Source of the DNA: RI-92 sp040235555
GTDB taxonomy: Bacteria; Pseudomonadota; Gammaproteobacteria; UBA6429; Thiohalophilaceae
Direction: 5' to 3'
Assembly (NCBI GenBank): GCA_040235555.1
Contig: JBECKZ010000201.1
Coordinates: 1 to 5,568 of the forward strand
Length of the DNA: 5,568 nucleotides
The notes beneath the pieces were generated by a model. The model saw only the letters and a program-made list of their open reading frames with translations. It was not told the origin of the DNA and did no database searches. Shown here one piece after another: positions 1 through 5,380 of the stretch (position 1 is the first letter of the stretch; the number at the start of each line of letters is the position of its first letter). Made by a program: the position numbers and the translations under genes.

Positions 1-345
1 CGCCTGTTCCTTCTGTTTCGCAAGGGCAATTCGTTGTTCTTCCTTTTTTTGTTCAGCCAGGCGTTGGGCCCTCAGATCCGCCAGGCGCTTTTCTTCCTGC
101 TGACGTTTACGGGTTAATTCCTCTCTCTGCTGTTGGGCACGCGCATCCTGTGCCTTCATTGCTTTTAGTTCTTTCTGTACCAGTTTTTCATCCACCGTAG
201 TGACCGTTACCGTCTGCGGCTGAGTCGTCGCAGCACGATGTTGCGATGTGAAATGGAAACCAACACCAAACAGGATCAGAAAGAAGATATGCACCAAAAC
301 AGCGCCAAACACATAACGCGGGTGCTTTTTGATCATTTCCAGCAT
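1..345 (-). CDS. tolA: TolA, N-terminal part (cut by window edge)
   Basis: This is the inner-membrane-anchored protein of the Tol-Pal system that spans the periplasm and links the TolQR motor to TolB/Pal at the outer membrane. My own translation gives 115 residues with no stop, running off the left edge. It starts MLEMIKKHPRYVFGA. One membrane helix lies at about residues 12-32 and contains His19, matching the conserved TolA/TonB transmembrane histidine that couples to the motor. From about residue 50 the sequence is dense in K, E, Q, R and A with no proline or glycine, the start of the long helical domain II. Domain III, which contacts TolB/Pal, is outside the window. The ATG shares one base with the tolR TGA (TGATG), and a GGAG at 352-355 lies 6 bases upstream, so this start is well supported. 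Confidence comes from gene order plus topology. Confidence 0.93.
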   Translation of the reverse strand, partial: MLEMIKKHPRYVFGAVLVHIFFLILFGVGFHFTSQHRAATTQPQTVTVTTVDEKLVQKELKAMKAQDARAQQQREELTRKRQQEEKRLADLRAQRLAEQKKEEQRIALAKQKEQA

Positions 346-782
346 CAGTGACTCCGTGTCGGCTTGGTCACCAGGCTGAAATTGTCTATCCCCGCCTCAT
401 TCAGGATGGACATGGCATTAATCACTTTTCCGTAGTCTGCCTGCACATCGCCCTGGATAAGAATGGGCAGATCCGGATATTGTTTACGGCGAGCCACAAC
501 CCGGGCGACCAGCACTTTGGCGGTTACCGGTTTACTGGTGGATTCACCCAGGTTGACATACAGTCGTCCTCGCTCATCGATAGACACAACAATCGGCGGC
601 TGTTTGCTCTTGGCGATGGCCTGGGCTCGTGCCTCAGGCAATTTCACCCGGTAACCTTCTGCCAACAGAGGGGCGGTAATCATAAAAATCGTCAACAATA
701 CCAGCATCACATCAATGTAAGGTACGACATTGATCTCTGACATCCGTTTCTTTTGATAGCGTTTGGGCGCTTGCTGAGCCAT
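345..782 (-). CDS. tolR: TolR, Tol-Pal motor subunit (ExbD/TolR family)
   Basis: TolR is a single-pass inner-membrane protein. With TolQ it forms the proton-driven motor that energises TolA for outer-membrane constriction during division. The 145 residues match the family's usual length. A short basic cytoplasmic N-terminus (KRYQKKR) leads into SEINVVPYIDVMLVLLTIF at about 15-33, the signature membrane segment. Asp24 within it corresponds to the essential proton-carrying Asp23 of E. coli TolR. The periplasmic domain follows (about 45-140), ending in the usual region ILNEAGIDNFSLVT. The start lies 19 bases after the tolQ stop. Only a weak GGGT-like site precedes the ATG. An internal Met14 exists, but the basic N-terminus resembles that of E. 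coli TolR, so the longer form is preferred. Its stop overlaps the tolA start. Confidence 0.96.
   Translation of the reverse strand: MAQQAPKRYQKKRMSEINVVPYIDVMLVLLTIFMITAPLLAEGYRVKLPEARAQAIAKSKQPPIVVSIDERGRLYVNLGESTSKPVTAKVLVARVVARRKQYPDLPILIQGDVQADYGKVINAMSILNEAGIDNFSLVTKPTRSH
352..355 (-). promoter_or_regulatory. Ribosome binding site of tolA
   Basis: The minus strand reads GGAG, six bases before the tolA ATG. It lies inside the last codons of tolR. Together with the one-base stop/start overlap it fixes the tolA start and suggests coupled translation. Confidence 0.7.
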
Positions 783-801
783 GTGTTACCCGATCTACGT
801 G

Positions 802-1479
802 TCAGACCTTGGCCTGGCGTTGCAGTACCGTGGAAAATTCCTCGACGAAATTGTCATAGCGGCCCATCACGCGTTCAAGGTCGTTAGCAAAGCGGTTGTA
901 GGCAATCACCGCCGGGATCGCGGCAAACAGGCCAAACGCCGTGGCCACCAGGGCCTCAGCGATCCCCGGAGCAACATCACCGATGGATGCGGTAGCAGAC
1001 GTACCAAGGTGCTGAAAGGAATTCATGATGCCCCAGACTGTTCCAAACAGGCCAACGTAAGGACTGGTGGAACCGACGGTCGCCAGGAAGGAAAGGTGGC
1101 TTTCCAGGTTTTCGTATTCGCGGTTAAGTGCCACGCGCATGGCGCGTTGAGCACCCTCAACAATGGACATGGCATCCAGCCCACCCTGTTTGCGCAAATG
1201 AATGAATTCACGAAAACCGGCCTCGAAGATCGCATCCATGCCCGTAAGACGATCGCGTTGTGTAGAGATACGTTTATACAGCTCTCCCAGATCAGCGCCT
1301 GACCAGAAGCGCTTTTCGAATGCGAGTAACTCCTTACGGGCACGCTTGAGTACGCCACGTTTGAACAGGATAATCGTCCAGGAATACATGGAAGCCAGTA
1401 CCAGCAGCCCCATCACGACTTTGACAATCAAACTGGCTCTCATCACCAGTTCGATAATAGATAAATCCGTTGCCACCAT
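802..1479 (-). CDS. tolQ: TolQ, Tol-Pal proton-channel subunit (MotA/TolQ/ExbB family)
   Basis: TolQ is the pentameric inner-membrane part of the Tol motor and uses the proton gradient with TolR. The 225 residues are close to E. coli TolQ (about 230). Three membrane helices are visible: about 16-38, 131-153 and 169-193, with the large cytoplasmic loop (RFWSGADLGELYKR and onward) between the first two. The channel-lining threonines are in place: Thr147 in GLFGTVWG and Thr180 in ALVATAFG, equivalent to E. coli T145 and T178. The C-terminus has the family pattern YDNFVEEFSTVLQRQA. The ATG shares one base with the ybgC stop (TAATG), so translation is probably coupled. The AAGGAG at 1482-1487 is only 2 bases from the ATG; codon 2 is GTG, with a 5-base spacing, so the true start may be either. 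Confidence 0.97.
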   Translation of the reverse strand: MVATDLSIIELVMRASLIVKVVMGLLVLASMYSWTIILFKRGVLKRARKELLAFEKRFWSGADLGELYKRISTQRDRLTGMDAIFEAGFREFIHLRKQGGLDAMSIVEGAQRAMRVALNREYENLESHLSFLATVGSTSPYVGLFGTVWGIMNSFQHLGTSATASIGDVAPGIAEALVATAFGLFAAIPAVIAYNRFANDLERVMGRYDNFVEEFSTVLQRQAKV

Positions 1480-1904
1480 TACTCCTTATCCCGCAAGAGC
1501 TTGCGGATTGCGGGTGGTAAGGCAGCAGGTTTGAAGGTGCTTGCCTTTAAACAGACAATTTTCACCGTTCCCTTGCACAGTACCCCCGATTCATTTTGCT
1601 TTGTAATCTGTTGCGCCAATGTCATGCTTGCGGCACTGGTGTCAACCAGTTGCACATCGACGTTTAACGCATCATTCAAACGGGCTGGGAACAGATATTC
1701 GACCTCAATATGCCGCACGGCGAATAAGACATCTACCCTGGCAATGAGTTCATCCTGCTCAAAACCCAGCTTACGCAACCATTCGGTGCGCGCCCGCTCC
1801 ATGAATTTTAAATAATTTGCATAATAAACAACACCGCCAGCGTCGGTATCTTCGTAATATACCCGCAGCGGCCATGAGAACCCGTTCACGAATTGCTGAC
1901 TCAT
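1479..1904 (-). CDS. ybgC: YbgC, acyl-CoA thioesterase of the tol-pal cluster
   Basis: A hotdog-fold thioesterase of the 4-hydroxybenzoyl-CoA thioesterase type. YbgC enzymes hydrolyse acyl-CoA thioesters, and the protein has been linked to phospholipid metabolism at the inner membrane; its exact role in Tol-Pal is unsettled. The 141 residues form one domain. The signature YYEDTDAGGVVYYANYLKF begins at residue 16, with Asp19/Asp21 in the active-site loop, followed by MERARTEWLR. Tyr28 replaces the His of the E. coli enzyme (VYHASY), as it does in other hotdog thioesterases, so activity is plausible. The C-terminus (KPAALPPAIRKLL) is typical. The gene starts 33 bases after ruvB and overlaps tolQ by one base. 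No clear ribosome binding site precedes the ATG; an 11-base direct repeat and a six-codon mini-ORF do. The start is supported by alignment with the E. coli N-terminus. Confidence 0.95.
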   Translation of the reverse strand: MSQQFVNGFSWPLRVYYEDTDAGGVVYYANYLKFMERARTEWLRKLGFEQDELIARVDVLFAVRHIEVEYLFPARLNDALNVDVQLVDTSAASMTLAQQITKQNESGVLCKGTVKIVCLKASTFKPAALPPAIRKLLRDKE

Positions 1905-1935
1905 TTGGATTTAAACGCCAGAAAGACTCATTTGG
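1898..1935 (-). repeat. Direct repeat duplicating the ybgC start, with a mini-ORF
   Basis: On the minus strand the 11-mer CCAAATGAGTC occurs twice, at 1925-1935 and 1898-1908, exactly 27 bases apart. Both copies contain an ATG in the same frame. The downstream ATG is the ybgC start. The upstream one opens a six-codon ORF reading MSLSGV and ending at TAA (1911-1913), six bases before the ybgC ATG. The repeat may be a tandem-duplication relic, or the mini-ORF may feed ribosomes to ybgC, which has no visible ribosome binding site. Its function is inferred only. Confidence 0.5.
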
Positions 1936-1937
1936 TA

Positions 1938-2987
1938 TTATTTATCTCCAAACAGGTCCAACGCAGTTTGCGGACTGGCGGGCGTGGCAGGCGTCGCCAG
2001 GCCAAAGTGACGATAGGCATTGGTTGTCGCAACCCTGCCCCGTGGCGTACGCATGATGAAACCTTGCTGAATCAAAAACGGCTCGAGCACATCTTCGATG
2101 GTGTCGCGTTCTTCACCGATGGCCGCAGCCAGACTATCCAGTCCGACCGGACCGCCGTCAAATTTCTCGATGATGGTTAACAGTAGCTTGCGATCCATCA
2201 TATCGAAACCGCTGGCATCCACATCCAGCAAATCAAGCGCCTGCTCTGCCACTTGTGCCGTGATGATTCCATCGGCCTTGACCTGGGCATAGTCACGCAC
2301 CCGACGTAGCAGCCGATTGGTAATACGCGGTGTACCCCGTGAGCGTTTGGCAATTTCACGTGCACCGGCAACATCGATTTCCACCTCCAGGATACTGGCT
2401 GAACGTGTCACGATTTTGACCAGGTCCTCCGTCGTGTAAAATTCCAGGCGCTGGACAATGCCAAAGCGATCGCGCAACGGCGAGGTCAACAGACCGGCGC
2501 GCGTCGTGGCCCCCACGAGTGTAAACGGCGGCAGATCCAGTTTAATCGAACGCGCTGCCGGGCCTTCACCGATCATTATATCGATCTGGTAATCCTCCAT
2601 GGCCGGATACAGGATTTCTTCCACCACCGGACTCAACCGATGGATCTCATCGACAAACAACACATCCCGTGGCTCGAGGTTGGTGAGGATTGCCGCAAGG
2701 TCGCCCGGCCGCTCCAGTACCGGGCCGGAAGTGTGTTTGAGATTGACACCCAGTTCATGGGCAATGATATGCGACAGGGTGGTTTTGCCCAGGCCCGGAG
2801 GTCCAAAGATCAGCACATGATCCAGCGCTTCCTGGCGTGCCCGTGCGGCTTCGATAAAGATCTGCATTTGCTCTCGCACCGCCGGCTGGCCGACATAGTC
2901 CGCCAGCTTGAGCGGTCGCATTGCCCGATCGAAGGCATCGTCTCCGCGCTGGTTGTTGCCAGAGATCAGGCGTGATTCATCATGCAT
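1938..2987 (-). CDS. ruvB: RuvB, Holliday junction branch-migration ATPase
   Basis: RuvB is the AAA+ hexameric motor that, loaded by RuvA, pumps DNA through a Holliday junction. The 349 residues are slightly longer than E. coli RuvB (336). The N-terminus (residues 5-9, SRLIS) aligns with E. coli DRLIS, supporting this ATG. Visible motifs are Walker A GPPGLGKT (62-69, Lys68), Walker B LFVDEIH (110-116, Asp113/Glu114), sensor 1 GATTR (159-163), arginine finger Arg174 in SPLRDRFG, RGTPRITNRLLRR (217-229) for sensor 2, and the C-terminal winged helix with TPRGR near 315. After residue 328 there is an Ala/Thr/Pro-rich tail ending QTALDLFGDK; ALDLF resembles a sliding-clamp-binding peptide. The gene follows ruvA by 16 bases. 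The ribosome binding site is weak, and two extra out-of-frame ATGs lie just inside the 5' end. Confidence 0.99.
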   Translation of the reverse strand: MHDESRLISGNNQRGDDAFDRAMRPLKLADYVGQPAVREQMQIFIEAARARQEALDHVLIFGPPGLGKTTLSHIIAHELGVNLKHTSGPVLERPGDLAAILTNLEPRDVLFVDEIHRLSPVVEEILYPAMEDYQIDIMIGEGPAARSIKLDLPPFTLVGATTRAGLLTSPLRDRFGIVQRLEFYTTEDLVKIVTRSASILEVEIDVAGAREIAKRSRGTPRITNRLLRRVRDYAQVKADGIITAQVAEQALDLLDVDASGFDMMDRKLLLTIIEKFDGGPVGLDSLAAAIGEERDTIEDVLEPFLIQQGFIMRTPRGRVATTNAYRHFGLATPATPASPQTALDLFGDK

Positions 2988-3003
2988 ATAAATAAGAATC
3001 CCA

Positions 3004-3609
3004 TCAGGTCACCGCCGCTTTGAGCGCCAGGCGGATGATGTCCTCGCTTTCCAGTCCCTCAGTCGCCACGTGTTGCAATAAACGTGAGGCTTCCTGGGGT
3101 TTATACCCCAAAGCAACCAGGGCACTCAATGCATCGCGCTCGGCCGAACTGGCTTGCACCACTCCCTTCACCGGTTCAGCCGCTTCTGGCAGGAGTTCCA
3201 CTGGCAAATCATCCAGTCGATCGCGCATTTCAATAATCAGCCGCTCTGCGGTTTTTTTACCTACCCCGGGTAACCGGGTCAGGGCAGCAGCATCTTTTTG
3301 CTGCACACTGCGCGCGAAGTCACTGGCACTGATACCAGACAGGATCGACAGGGCCAGTTTAGCACCGACACTGTTGACCTTGATGAGGTGCCGAAACATC
3401 TGGCGCTCCAATGGTGTGGCAAAACCACACAGCAACTGGGCATCCTCACGCACAATGAGATGGGTGTGTAACGTGACTTTTTCACCCACCGCCGGTAATT
3501 GATAAAACGTCGACATCGGCGCCTCGATTTCATAACCCACGCCATTGACATCAACCAGCAGTTGCGGAGGTTGTTTTTCCAGCAGTATCCCCGTTAAGCG
3601 TCCGATCAT
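3004..3609 (-). CDS. ruvA: RuvA, Holliday junction-binding subunit
   Basis: RuvA tetramers hold the four-way junction in a square-planar shape and load RuvB rings on opposite arms. The 201 residues are the usual length. Domain I is an OB fold (about 1-63, starting MIGRLTGILLEK) and carries the acidic pin Glu55-Asp56 (VREDAQLLCGF), at the same positions as in E. coli. Domain II has two helix-hairpin-helix motifs: VNSVGAKLAL (78-87) and LPGVGKKTAERL (113-124). A flexible linker (about 129-155) leads to domain III (about 156-201, SSAERDALSALVALGYKPQEA), which contacts RuvB. The ruvC stop is 7 bases upstream. A GGAG inside the ruvC stop region (3621-3624) lies 11 bases before the ATG, rather far for an ideal site, so coupling to ruvC is likely. 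Confidence 0.99.
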   Translation of the reverse strand: MIGRLTGILLEKQPPQLLVDVNGVGYEIEAPMSTFYQLPAVGEKVTLHTHLIVREDAQLLCGFATPLERQMFRHLIKVNSVGAKLALSILSGISASDFARSVQQKDAAALTRLPGVGKKTAERLIIEMRDRLDDLPVELLPEAAEPVKGVVQASSAERDALSALVALGYKPQEASRLLQHVATEGLESEDIIRLALKAAVT

Positions 3610-3616
3610 AAATCTG

Positions 3617-4132
3617 TTATCTCCAGCGAGTATGTCGCCGCCGTGTTATGGGAAGTTGCATGGGTGTATTCCTGACATGACCGTGGCACAACGCCACCGC
3701 CAACGCATCAGCTGCATCGCTTTGCAGTACCTTGGGCAAGCTGAGGATTGCACTGACCATGTGCTGCACCTGTGGCTTGCCCGCATTCCCGCGTCCGACC
3801 ACGGATTTTTTAATCACGGCGGGAGCATATTCAAAAATGGGAATATCATTAAGCGAGATCGCAGTAATCGCCGTTCCTCGGGCCTGCCCAAGTTTCAGCG
3901 CGGAATCCACGTTGCGGTGGACAAACACGCTTTCGATCGCCGCTTCCTGAGGTTGATACTCACTGATCAGTTGCTGAATCCCCTGATGAATCAGTTTCAG
4001 GCGTTGTGCCAGCTCGCCTTCGCCCACCCGCAAGCAGCCATTGCTCACGCATATTGCCCGATTGCCGTGCAGCTCCACAATGCCGTAACCGGTGAGGCGT
4101 GAGCCGGGATCAATGCCAAGAATGCGAATCAT
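3617..4132 (-). CDS. ruvC: RuvC, Holliday junction resolvase
   Basis: RuvC is the dimeric RNase H-fold endonuclease that nicks two opposite strands of a Holliday junction. I place the start at the ATG at 4132, which begins MIRILGIDPGSR and aligns directly with E. coli MAIILGIDPGSR. A GTG two codons upstream (4138) is also possible. Counted from the ATG the protein has 171 residues, and the four metal-binding acidic residues are Asp8 (GIDPGS), Glu67 (AAIESVF), Asp139 and Asp142 (SDAADALA). Also present are the conserved block DSALKLGQARG and the DNA-contacting region VVGRGNAGKPQVQ. The C-terminus is basic (ITRRRHTRWR). No strong ribosome binding site is visible, and three out-of-frame ATGs just upstream form a mini-ORF overlapping the start. 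The gene begins 18 bases after the yebC stop and in the same frame. Confidence 0.97.
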   Translation of the reverse strand: MIRILGIDPGSRLTGYGIVELHGNRAICVSNGCLRVGEGELAQRLKLIHQGIQQLISEYQPQEAAIESVFVHRNVDSALKLGQARGTAITAISLNDIPIFEYAPAVIKKSVVGRGNAGKPQVQHMVSAILSLPKVLQSDAADALAVALCHGHVRNTPMQLPITRRRHTRWR

Positions 4133-4150
4133 GCGCACATCATCATCAAA

Positions 4151-4897
4151 TCAGGACAGTTTCGCCAGTACCTCATCAGAAAAATCAGCGTTGGTGTACA
4201 CATTCTGTACGTCATCCAGGTCTTCGAGCATGTCGACCAGGCGTAACACCTTCTCCGCGTCTTCCTGGGAGAGCTGCACTTCCGTCGCGGCCTGCATGGT
4301 GATCTCGGCAGATTCCGGCATCAAGCCTGCCTGTTTCATCGCGTCATTCACATTATTGAACTCTTCCACAGTGGTCCAGACATCGATACTACCATCCTCA
4401 TTGGCAGCAATATTCTCGGCCCCGGCCTCCAGTGCGGCCTCCATGATGGTATCCTCATCGCTGCCTGGGGGATAATTTAAAATACCACGTTTTGTAAACA
4501 AATAGGCTACAGAGCCATCGGTGCCAAGATTGCCACCGGTTTTGCTGAAGGCATGGCGGACCTCGGAGACAGTCCTGTTACGATTATCCGTAAGGCAATC
4601 CACCATTACAGCAACACCACTGACACCATAGCCTTCGTAACGGATCTCTTCGTAGTTTTCCGTGTCAGCGGCACCCGCGCCACGCTTAATGGCACGTTCG
4701 ATCGTATCCCGCGTCATATTCGCAGTGAGGGCCTTATCGACAGCAGTGCGCAGGCGGGGATTGCTGTCGATATCGGCGCCACCCACCCGGGCGGCAACGG
4801 TTATTTCGCGAATCAGTTTGGTAAAGAGTTTGCCGCGTTTGGCGTCCTGGGCTGCTTTACGATGCTTGATATTGGCCCATTTGCTGTGTCCTGCCAT
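4151..4897 (-). CDS. yebC: YebC/TACO1 family translation factor
   Basis: A cytosolic protein of the YebC/TACO1 family. The family was long annotated as transcriptional regulators. The mitochondrial member TACO1 promotes COX1 translation, and bacterial members have been tied to translation of difficult (proline-rich) sequences. The 248 residues match the usual length. The N-terminus MAGHSKWANIKHRKAAQDAKRG is nearly invariant in the family and fixes the start. Next come LFTKLIREITVAAR, NPRLRTAVDKA, the EGYGVSGVAVMVDCLTDN region near 88-105 and SKTGGNLGTDGSVAYLF near 118-134. The final domain is acidic (LEDLDDVQNVYTN). The gene has its own good ribosome binding site and a likely promoter, so it probably heads the transcript that continues into ruvCAB. 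The yebC-ruvC order is widespread in Proteobacteria. Confidence 0.97.
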   Translation of the reverse strand: MAGHSKWANIKHRKAAQDAKRGKLFTKLIREITVAARVGGADIDSNPRLRTAVDKALTANMTRDTIERAIKRGAGAADTENYEEIRYEGYGVSGVAVMVDCLTDNRNRTVSEVRHAFSKTGGNLGTDGSVAYLFTKRGILNYPPGSDEDTIMEAALEAGAENIAANEDGSIDVWTTVEEFNNVNDAMKQAGLMPESAEITMQAATEVQLSQEDAEKVLRLVDMLEDLDDVQNVYTNADFSDEVLAKLS

Positions 4898-4901
4898 GAT
4901 T

Positions 4902-4907
4902 TCCTCT
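4902..4907 (-). promoter_or_regulatory. Ribosome binding site of yebC
   Basis: The minus strand reads AGAGGA, then AATC, then the yebC ATG. Counted from the GAGG core the spacing is 5 bases. It is one of the clearest Shine-Dalgarno sites in the window and confirms the start at 4897. Confidence 0.75.
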
Positions 4908-4926
4908 CATAAATAAAACAGGACAA

Positions 4927-4953
4927 ATTCTACCATTCCTGTCGTGCAGGCAA
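4927..4953 (-). promoter_or_regulatory. Candidate sigma-70 promoter of yebC-ruvCAB (extended -10)
   Basis: The minus strand carries TGG-TAGAAT: a -10 hexamer TAGAAT (4927-4932, five of six consensus bases) preceded by the TGn extension (4933-4935). A weak -35, TTGCCT (4948-4953), lies 15 bases upstream, a short spacing that an extended -10 can tolerate. Transcription would begin near 4920, giving a leader of about 23 bases that holds the ribosome binding site. No LexA box (CTGT-N8-ACAG) overlaps it, so SOS control is not apparent. Confidence 0.55.
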
Positions 4954-4983
4954 AAATGACCGGATTATGAGATTACGACAGGA
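4937..4983. repeat. Perfect 9-bp inverted repeat over the yebC promoter
   Basis: TCCTGTCGT at 4937-4945 is exactly mirrored by ACGACAGGA at 4975-4983, with 29 bases between. The promoter-proximal arm sits between the candidate -35 and -10 of yebC, and the other arm lies upstream of the -35. No T run follows on the minus strand, so it is not a typical intrinsic terminator. It could be a pair of operator half-sites, with arm centres 38 bp apart, or a long-loop RNA hairpin at the end of the FHA transcript. Confidence 0.55.
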
Positions 4984-4985
4984 GT

Positions 4986-4996
4986 CACCCTGGGTG
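4986..4996. repeat. Short palindrome CACCC-T-GGGTG
   Basis: An 11-base perfect palindrome with a single central base, 22 bases after the stop of the small FHA gene in its reading direction. It has no T tract and too small a loop for a stable terminator as it stands. It may be a protein site or chance. Confidence 0.3.
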
Positions 4997-5017
4997 TAAA
5001 TGATTGGCGCAGGAACT

Positions 5018-5368
5018 TCAGGTATCCGGCAGGTAGATAGCGGTTTGCTCGTGGCTGCCCTCACCGCTATCGAAAATAAAGGTGTGCTTGCCAACCTGGA
5101 TCTTGTCACCGTGTTTGAGTAATTGCTTGTCAAACCCCACGCCATTGACGAGCGTGCCATTGGTGCTTTTGAGGTCCTCGATATAATAATCAAAATGCCC
5201 TTCCAGATAGGCACTCTCCTCACGGGTAAAACGGGCATGCCGAGAGCTGACAGCCGCATCATCCAGTTGAATATCGTTGCCTTCCTTGCGACCAAGACTG
5301 ACAACTGCCTTGTTCAGCGGATAGTCACGCAGATTTACACCTTCATGTACCAGGATCAACTTTGCCAT
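5018..5368 (-). CDS. Small single-domain FHA protein
   Basis: A 116-residue protein made almost entirely of one forkhead-associated domain, a module that binds phosphothreonine peptides. No signal peptide or membrane segment is seen, so it is probably cytosolic. The conserved FHA positions are present: Gly26-Arg27 (SLGRKEGNDIQL), Ser42-Arg43-His44 (SSRHA), Thr69-Asn70-Gly71-Thr72 (KSTNGTLVNG), and the closing pattern LLKHGDKIQVGKHTFIF (83-99). The last 17 residues form a polar tail with EQTAIYLPDT. The gene follows another FHA-like gene by 12 bases and precedes yebC by 120. Its partners are unknown; a Ser/Thr kinase or phosphatase would be expected somewhere in the genome, but none is in this window. 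The ATG fits the FHA fold's first strand (KLILVHEG). The ribosome binding site is weak (AGAAC). Confidence 0.9.
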   Translation of the reverse strand: MAKLILVHEGVNLRDYPLNKAVVSLGRKEGNDIQLDDAAVSSRHARFTREESAYLEGHFDYYIEDLKSTNGTLVNGVGFDKQLLKHGDKIQVGKHTFIFDSGEGSHEQTAIYLPDT

Positions 5369-5380
5369 AATAAAGTTCTA

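Noticed and set aside
348..740. Open frame on the plus strand opposite tolR
   Set aside because: It lies wholly antisense to a well-supported tolR, has no ribosome binding site that I can see, and its translation has no recognisable domain.
781..1302. Long open frame on the plus strand opposite tolQ
   Set aside because: It is antisense to tolQ, whose motifs and membrane helices are clear. The translation looks like shadow composition (many Arg/His/Gln, no domain).
1821..1823. Loss of catalytic histidine in YbgC
   Set aside because: Tyr28 replaces the His seen in E. coli, but Tyr occurs at this place in other hotdog thioesterases and the Asp loop is intact, so it is not evidence of inactivation.
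1938..1980. Promoter for ybgC-tolQRA in the end of ruvB
   Set aside because: TTGGAC and TAATAC are 15 bases apart, and each matches only about half of its consensus. This is too weak to list as a feature.
4937..4983. Intrinsic terminator for the FHA genes
   Set aside because: The inverted repeat has a 29-base spacer and no run of T after the distal arm on the minus strand, so it does not fit a rho-independent terminator.
4898..5017. LexA/SOS box ahead of yebC-ruvCAB
   Set aside because: ruvAB is SOS-induced in E. coli, so I looked for CTGT-N8-ACAG. The CTGT and ACAG pieces present are wrongly spaced (CTG-N5-CAG, and arms 29 bases apart), so no LexA site is supported.
4930..5304. 124-codon minus-strand frame overlapping the small FHA gene
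   Set aside because: It overlaps the FHA gene in another frame and runs through the regulatory region ahead of yebC. The FHA frame has conserved motifs and this one has none.
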